DNA of 18,211 nt from Zymomonas sp. (lineage in GTDB: Bacteria; Pseudomonadota; Alphaproteobacteria; Sphingomonadales; Sphingomonadaceae): NCBI GenBank assembly GCA_027489105.1, contig JAIYAJ010000249.1, positions 1 to 18,211 on the forward strand, in the 5' to 3' direction. A program made the position numbers and the translations under genes. The notes under the pieces were generated by a model that was given only the letters and a program-made list of their open reading frames with translations, did no database searches and was not told the DNA's origin. Below are positions 14,499 to 18,211 of this stretch, in pieces (the stretch's first letter is position 1; the number at the start of each line of letters is the position of its first letter).

Positions 14499-17204
14499 GT
14501 GACCGAGATGAAGCCCGTCGAAACTGCCCGGGGTGCGGCGGCGGCGCAGCCTTCTGGGCGGACGCTGTTCTGGCGGCTGGTCTGGCTCTACCAGGGCGGC
14601 TGCGCGGCAGCGATCGTGATCACGCTGGCGCTGGTGCTGTTCGGCCTCGAATTCAGCCTCGATCAATGGCTGATCATGATCGCGATGATGCCGATCGTCG
14701 TCGCCATCTACAATCTGTCGGACGTCTATCTGATCGTCCGCCATTACCGACCGATCGGGGCAGCGCTCGAATATCTCGATCAGGGCCGGGAGCCGCCACG
14801 CGACGTGGCGTCGGCAGCGGTCGTGCGCGCGCTCAACCTCCCCTTCTATTCCTTCATGCGGGTTACCTTCCTCCACGGCCCACTTGTCACGGTCATGGTC
14901 TGCATCGTCCTGCCCGCCGCCAATCTGATCGTCGATGCCGGCTATGAGATATGGCAGGTCACCGTGTTCGCGGCGACCACCTTGTTCTTCGCTTCGCCGA
15001 CCCACGCCATTTTCGAATATTTCGGCGTCAGCCGGGCGGTCGTACCGACCATCGTGCGCCTGTCCGAGGTGCTGGAAGGCGGCCTGCCCCCGGAATATCA
15101 GGCCCGCCTGATCTCGATCCGCCTGAAGAGCAAGCTGCTCTACCTGACGATCTTCGTCGCTGCCTTGCCGCTGGTCTTCTTCGCCGCATCGATCATCTTC
15201 AAGGTCCAGCGGATGTTCGTGCTGGAGGGCATCGACCCGACCGCCGAAATGATGATGCCGCTCTACATCTGGATCGTCGGCGTGGTGTGCATCTGCATGC
15301 TCGGCGGCGTGATGATGGCGCTGCTCACCGCCCGCGAAGTCTCCCGATCGGCCAGCCGGCTGATCGACGAAATGCGCATGGTCGAGCGCGGCGATCTGGA
15401 GCGGGTCCGGCTGCAGGTGGTTTCGACCGACGAATATGCCGACATCTTCCGCGGCTTCCAGCACATGGTAGAGGCGCTGCGCGAGGAGCAGCTGATCCTG
15501 GAGGTCAGCAACGACCTCGCGGGCGAACTGAAACTCGAAATATTGATCGCGCGGATCATGCGAACGACCGCCGAACTGCTCAACGCCGAGCGCTCCACCC
15601 TGTTCGTCTATGACAAGAAGACCGACGAGCTCTTCTCGCTGTTCGCCGAGGGCGACCATATCCGCGAGATCCGCATCCCCGCGAACCGGGGGATCGCGGG
15701 CGCGGTGTTCAGCAGCGGCATCGCCGAGAACATCGCCGATCCCTATGCCGATTCGCGCTTCAACCCCGATGTCGACAAGGCGACCGGTTTCGTCACCCGC
15801 TCGATCCTGTGCCAGCCGATCTTCGACAAACATGGTGGGCGGATCGGCGTCACGCAGATATTGAACAAGCGCGATGCGGCCGCCTTCACCGCGAAAGACG
15901 AGGCGCGGCTGCGCGCCTTCTCCGCCCAGATCGCGGTCTGTCTGGAGAATGCCCGGCTGTTCGACGACGTGCTCTACATGAAAAATTACAATGAGAGCAT
16001 TCTGAAGAGCACCTCGAACGCGGTGATAACCTTCGACGACGAGGGTCGGATCGTCACCAGCAACGAAGCGGCGCAGCAGTTGATGGACGCCCCCGACGGA
16101 CTGATCGGCGTTCCCGCCCGCACCGCCTTCTCCGGCGCCAATGAATGGATCGCCGAGCGACTGGAGCGTACCGATCGCGACCGCGAAACCTATCTGGCGG
16201 TCGATGCCGAATTGGTCGGCGCCGATGGGCGCGCCTCGTCGATCAACCTTACCGCTGCCCCGCTGGTCGACGCCAATGATGCGGTGATCGGATCGATGCT
16301 GGTGATGGAGGACATCACCACCGAGAAGCGCGTCCGCTCGACCATGGCGCGCTACATGTCGAAGGAGGTCGCCGACCAGCTGCTCGAGGCCGGCGAGAGC
16401 GAATTGTCGGGTAAGGACCAGACGGTCTCGATCCTCTTCTCCGACGTGCGCGGCTTCACGACAATCGCCGAGCGGATCGGCGCGCGCGACACGGTGACGA
16501 TGCTCAACAGCTATTTCACCGAGATGGTAGACGTCATCTTCGCCAATAAGGGCATTCTCGACAAATATATCGGCGACGCGATCATGGCGCTGTTCGGAGC
16601 CCCCTTCGCCGGTGCCAATGATGCCGACAACGCTCTGGCCACGGCCAACCAGATGCTGGTGGCGCTCGCCGCGCTCAACCGGAAGCGCGTCAATGCTGGC
16701 GAACCGCCGATCGACATCGGCCTGGGCATCAGCACCGGCGACGTGATCGTCGGCAATATCGGTTCGATCAAGCGGATGGAATATACCGTCATAGGCGACA
16801 GCGTGAACCTCGCCTCGCGGCTGGAGGGCGCGAACAAGGCCTATGGCTCGAAGATCCTCTTCTCCGAATTCACCCATGCGCGGCTCGCCGATCCGCAGCT
16901 GGTCCGCGAGATCGATCTGATCCGGGTCAAGGGCAAGGACTTCCCCGTCGGCGTGTATGAATCGCTGGGCTATCGCGCCGGTGAGATCGATCGCGGTCTG
17001 GGCCGGATGCTCGAATGTTATGCGCAGGGGCTCGCAGCCTATCGCGCGATGGAATGGGCGGACGCCGAGCAGGCTTTCCTGAAAGCGCTGGCGGCGATGC
17101 CTGAGGACGGCCCCTCCACCATGTATGTCGAGCGCTGCCGTGCTTTTCTCAAGACGCCGCCCCAGCCTGACTGGGACGGGATCTGGACGCTGACCTCGAA
17201 ATAG
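14499..17204 (+). CDS. Membrane class III adenylate cyclase with HAMP, GAF and PAS domains
   Basis: Probably makes cAMP from ATP in response to membrane and cytoplasmic signals. Order in the 901 residues: six membrane helices (about 33-50, 57-78, 126-146, 152-167, 212-235, 254-277), HAMP linker (278-330), GAF (341-485), PAS (492-608), class III cyclase (640-825), and a TPR-like helical tail (832-885). The catalytic set is complete: metal ligands Asp649 (FSDVRGFT) and Asp693 (KYIGD), purine-selecting Lys689 and Thr763, and transition-state Asn770 and Arg774 (VNLASRLEG). Thr at the second position marks subclass IIIb and adenine use. The start is a GTG at 14499 or the ATG at 14508; neither has a good Shine-Dalgarno. 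Substrate is inferred, and the signal sensed is unknown. Confidence 0.93.
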   Translation: MTEMKPVETARGAAAAQPSGRTLFWRLVWLYQGGCAAAIVITLALVLFGLEFSLDQWLIMIAMMPIVVAIYNLSDVYLIVRHYRPIGAALEYLDQGREPPRDVASAAVVRALNLPFYSFMRVTFLHGPLVTVMVCIVLPAANLIVDAGYEIWQVTVFAATTLFFASPTHAIFEYFGVSRAVVPTIVRLSEVLEGGLPPEYQARLISIRLKSKLLYLTIFVAALPLVFFAASIIFKVQRMFVLEGIDPTAEMMMPLYIWIVGVVCICMLGGVMMALLTAREVSRSASRLIDEMRMVERGDLERVRLQVVSTDEYADIFRGFQHMVEALREEQLILEVSNDLAGELKLEILIARIMRTTAELLNAERSTLFVYDKKTDELFSLFAEGDHIREIRIPANRGIAGAVFSSGIAENIADPYADSRFNPDVDKATGFVTRSILCQPIFDKHGGRIGVTQILNKRDAAAFTAKDEARLRAFSAQIAVCLENARLFDDVLYMKNYNESILKSTSNAVITFDDEGRIVTSNEAAQQLMDAPDGLIGVPARTAFSGANEWIAERLERTDRDRETYLAVDAELVGADGRASSINLTAAPLVDANDAVIGSMLVMEDITTEKRVRSTMARYMSKEVADQLLEAGESELSGKDQTVSILFSDVRGFTTIAERIGARDTVTMLNSYFTEMVDVIFANKGILDKYIGDAIMALFGAPFAGANDADNALATANQMLVALAALNRKRVNAGEPPIDIGLGISTGDVIVGNIGSIKRMEYTVIGDSVNLASRLEGANKAYGSKILFSEFTHARLADPQLVREIDLIRVKGKDFPVGVYESLGYRAGEIDRGLGRMLECYAQGLAAYRAMEWADAEQAFLKALAAMPEDGPSTMYVERCRAFLKTPPQPDWDGIWTLTSK

Positions 17205-17285
17205 CAGGCGTGCCGCATATGGTTGCGAGCCGGTCGATATAGCCCCGCACTTCCCCCGCCGGCTGTCCTCGCTTAACAGAGCGTC

Positions 17286-17492
17286 ATGCTGATCTACCGC
17301 TTCCTCACCGGCGTCGACGACTCCGCCTTTTGCCACAAGGTCACGAAAGCGCTGTCCGAGGGCTGGGCCCTGCACGGATCACCCAGCTATGCCTATGACG
17401 CGGGGCAACAGCGCATGATGTGCGGGCAGGCGGTCGTGCGCGAGGCGCCCGACCAGCCTTATGACCCGGACAAGAAGCTGGTCGATTACTGA
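17286..17492 (+). CDS. DUF1737 domain protein
   Basis: A 68-residue protein resembling the DUF1737 family, whose function is unknown. The core LIYRFLTGVDDSAFCHKV near the start, then ALSEGWALHGSPSY and a MMCGQAVV strand, fits the family pattern of a small alpha/beta domain; the C-terminal 18 residues are a polar, Pro/Asp-rich tail. It starts at an ATG 81 bp after the cyclase on the same strand, and converges with the next gene 9 bp beyond its stop. Whether it shares a transcript with the cyclase is open. Confidence 0.8.
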   Translation: MLIYRFLTGVDDSAFCHKVTKALSEGWALHGSPSYAYDAGQQRMMCGQAVVREAPDQPYDPDKKLVDY

Positions 17493-17501
17493 TCGCCGCG
17501 C

Positions 17502-18211
17502 TCAGTCGATCTGGGCGGGCGCGAGCCGCGCCAGTTCGGGGAACATGCGGGCCCGATCGGCCGCCTTGGCCGATGCCGCCGTGCCCCGGATCACCCGTCC
17601 CTTGATGCCGTGAAAGATTGCGGCGAGGCGGAAGAAGTTGAACGCGGTATAGAAGCGATAGTCTTCAATCCCGTCGCGCCCGGTGCGGGCGCAATAGGCG
17701 GCCACATAATCCTCCTCGCTGGGAATGTTGAGCGCCGCGAGGTCGGCGCCCGCCAGCCCGGCCACGATATGCGGCGGCATGTGGTACATCATCGCATGGT
17801 AGGAGAAATCCGCCAGCGGATGCCCCAGCGTCGACAATTCCCAGTCGAGCACCGCCAGGACGCGCGGCTCGGTAGGGTGGAAGATCATATTGTCGATGCG
17901 GAAGTCGCCATGGACGATCGCGGTGTCGTCGCCCGCCGGGATGTGCGCCGGCAGCCATTCGATCAGCCGATCCATGTCGGGATCGCGGCCCGCGTCGACA
18001 TCCTCGACATATTGCTTCGACCAGCGCCCGATCTGCCGCTCGAAATAATTGCCGGGCTTGCCGTAATCGGCCAGCCCGACCTCCCGACAATCTACATCGT
18101 GGAGCGCGGCCATCGTCGCGTTCATCGCGTCGAAATAGGCAGGCCGCTCCGCGCGCGAAACCTCCGGGATCGTAGCGTCCCAGAAGATCCGTCCCTCGAC
18201 CAGGTCCATGA
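17502..18211 (-). CDS. APH/ACAD10-like phosphotransferase family protein, partial
   Basis: C-terminal part of a kinase-fold protein of the aminoglycoside-phosphotransferase (APH) superfamily, in the subgroup related to the N-terminal domain of ACAD10/11. Bacterial members often sit near acyl-CoA metabolism genes; the substrate here is unknown. About 236 residues are inside the window. The catalytic loop IVHGDFRIDNMIFHP contains the HGDxxxxN pattern, and VLDWELSTLGHPLADFSY has the metal-binding Asp. The frame remains open at the window edge. The Met at 18209 lies in MDLVEGRIFW, which in this family is internal, so the N-terminal nucleotide-binding lobe is outside the window. Confidence 0.88.
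   Translation of the reverse strand, partial: MDLVEGRIFWDATIPEVSRAERPAYFDAMNATMAALHDVDCREVGLADYGKPGNYFERQIGRWSKQYVEDVDAGRDPDMDRLIEWLPAHIPAGDDTAIVHGDFRIDNMIFHPTEPRVLAVLDWELSTLGHPLADFSYHAMMYHMPPHIVAGLAGADLAALNIPSEEDYVAAYCARTGRDGIEDYRFYTAFNFFRLAAIFHGIKGRVIRGTAASAKAADRARMFPELARLAPAQID

Noticed and set aside
14256..17375. A 1039-codon open frame on the minus strand opposite the cyclase
   Set aside because: It mirrors the plus-strand cyclase, whose domains and catalytic residues are all intact. The antisense product is rich in Asp, His, Arg and Gly as expected from a shadow of high-GC codons, and has no recognisable domain.

Overview
The window is high-GC bacterial chromosome, dense with genes. 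I read it as an alphaproteobacterium, most likely Sphingomonadales. This rests on the overall look of the proteins (SecDF, FliMNO, an AlkK-like ligase, a MerC-like protein beside a Zur-like regulator, a DUF1737 protein). No rRNA or tRNA is present to confirm it. There is no prophage, insertion sequence or CRISPR array. Most genes are housekeeping, and one 0.8-kb stretch is clearly different in composition.

Layout. (1) 2-2962, plus strand: secD, secF and a small Mth938/NDUFAF3-like protein form one probable operon for Sec-driven export. (2) 2967-4142, minus strand: a GT4-family glycosyltransferase, convergent with the sec operon. (3) 4234-5016: bamD, an outer-membrane assembly lipoprotein, followed by a perfect 9-bp hairpin. 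(4) 5156-6755: fliM-fliN-fliO, each start overlapping the previous stop in ATGA, encoding the flagellar switch and an export-gate protein. The set stops there; fliP, fliQ and fliR do not follow. (5) 6756-7544: an AT-richer island (134 G+C in the 300 bases 7081-7380, about 45%) with one plausible gene for a three-helix membrane protein. (6) 7545-9464, minus: dxs of the MEP isoprenoid pathway. (7) 9542-10432, minus: a MerC-like membrane protein gene followed by a Zur-type Fur regulator, preceded by a half-conserved Zur operator. (8) 10498-12114, minus: an AMP-forming fatty acyl-CoA ligase. (9) 12222-13540, minus: fdhD and mobA, overlapping, for maturation of molybdenum enzymes. (10) 13649-14137, minus: a small exported protein of unknown function. 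(11) 14499-17204, plus: a six-helix membrane class III adenylate cyclase with HAMP, GAF and PAS domains. (12) 17286-17492: a DUF1737 protein. (13) 17502-18211, minus: the C-terminal part of an APH/ACAD10-like phosphotransferase running off the window.

How the parts connect. SecDF exports envelope proteins and BamD helps insert outer-membrane proteins; the two genes are near each other but not in one operon. FdhD and MobA act on the same molybdopterin-guanine-dinucleotide enzymes. The MerC-like protein and Zur probably form an autoregulated zinc-responsive operon, which is the most testable new idea here. The other leading candidates are the foreign-looking membrane protein in the fliO-dxs gap and the multi-sensor cyclase, whose start may be translationally coupled to a short upstream reading frame. 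I did not find a convincing undescribed multi-gene system.
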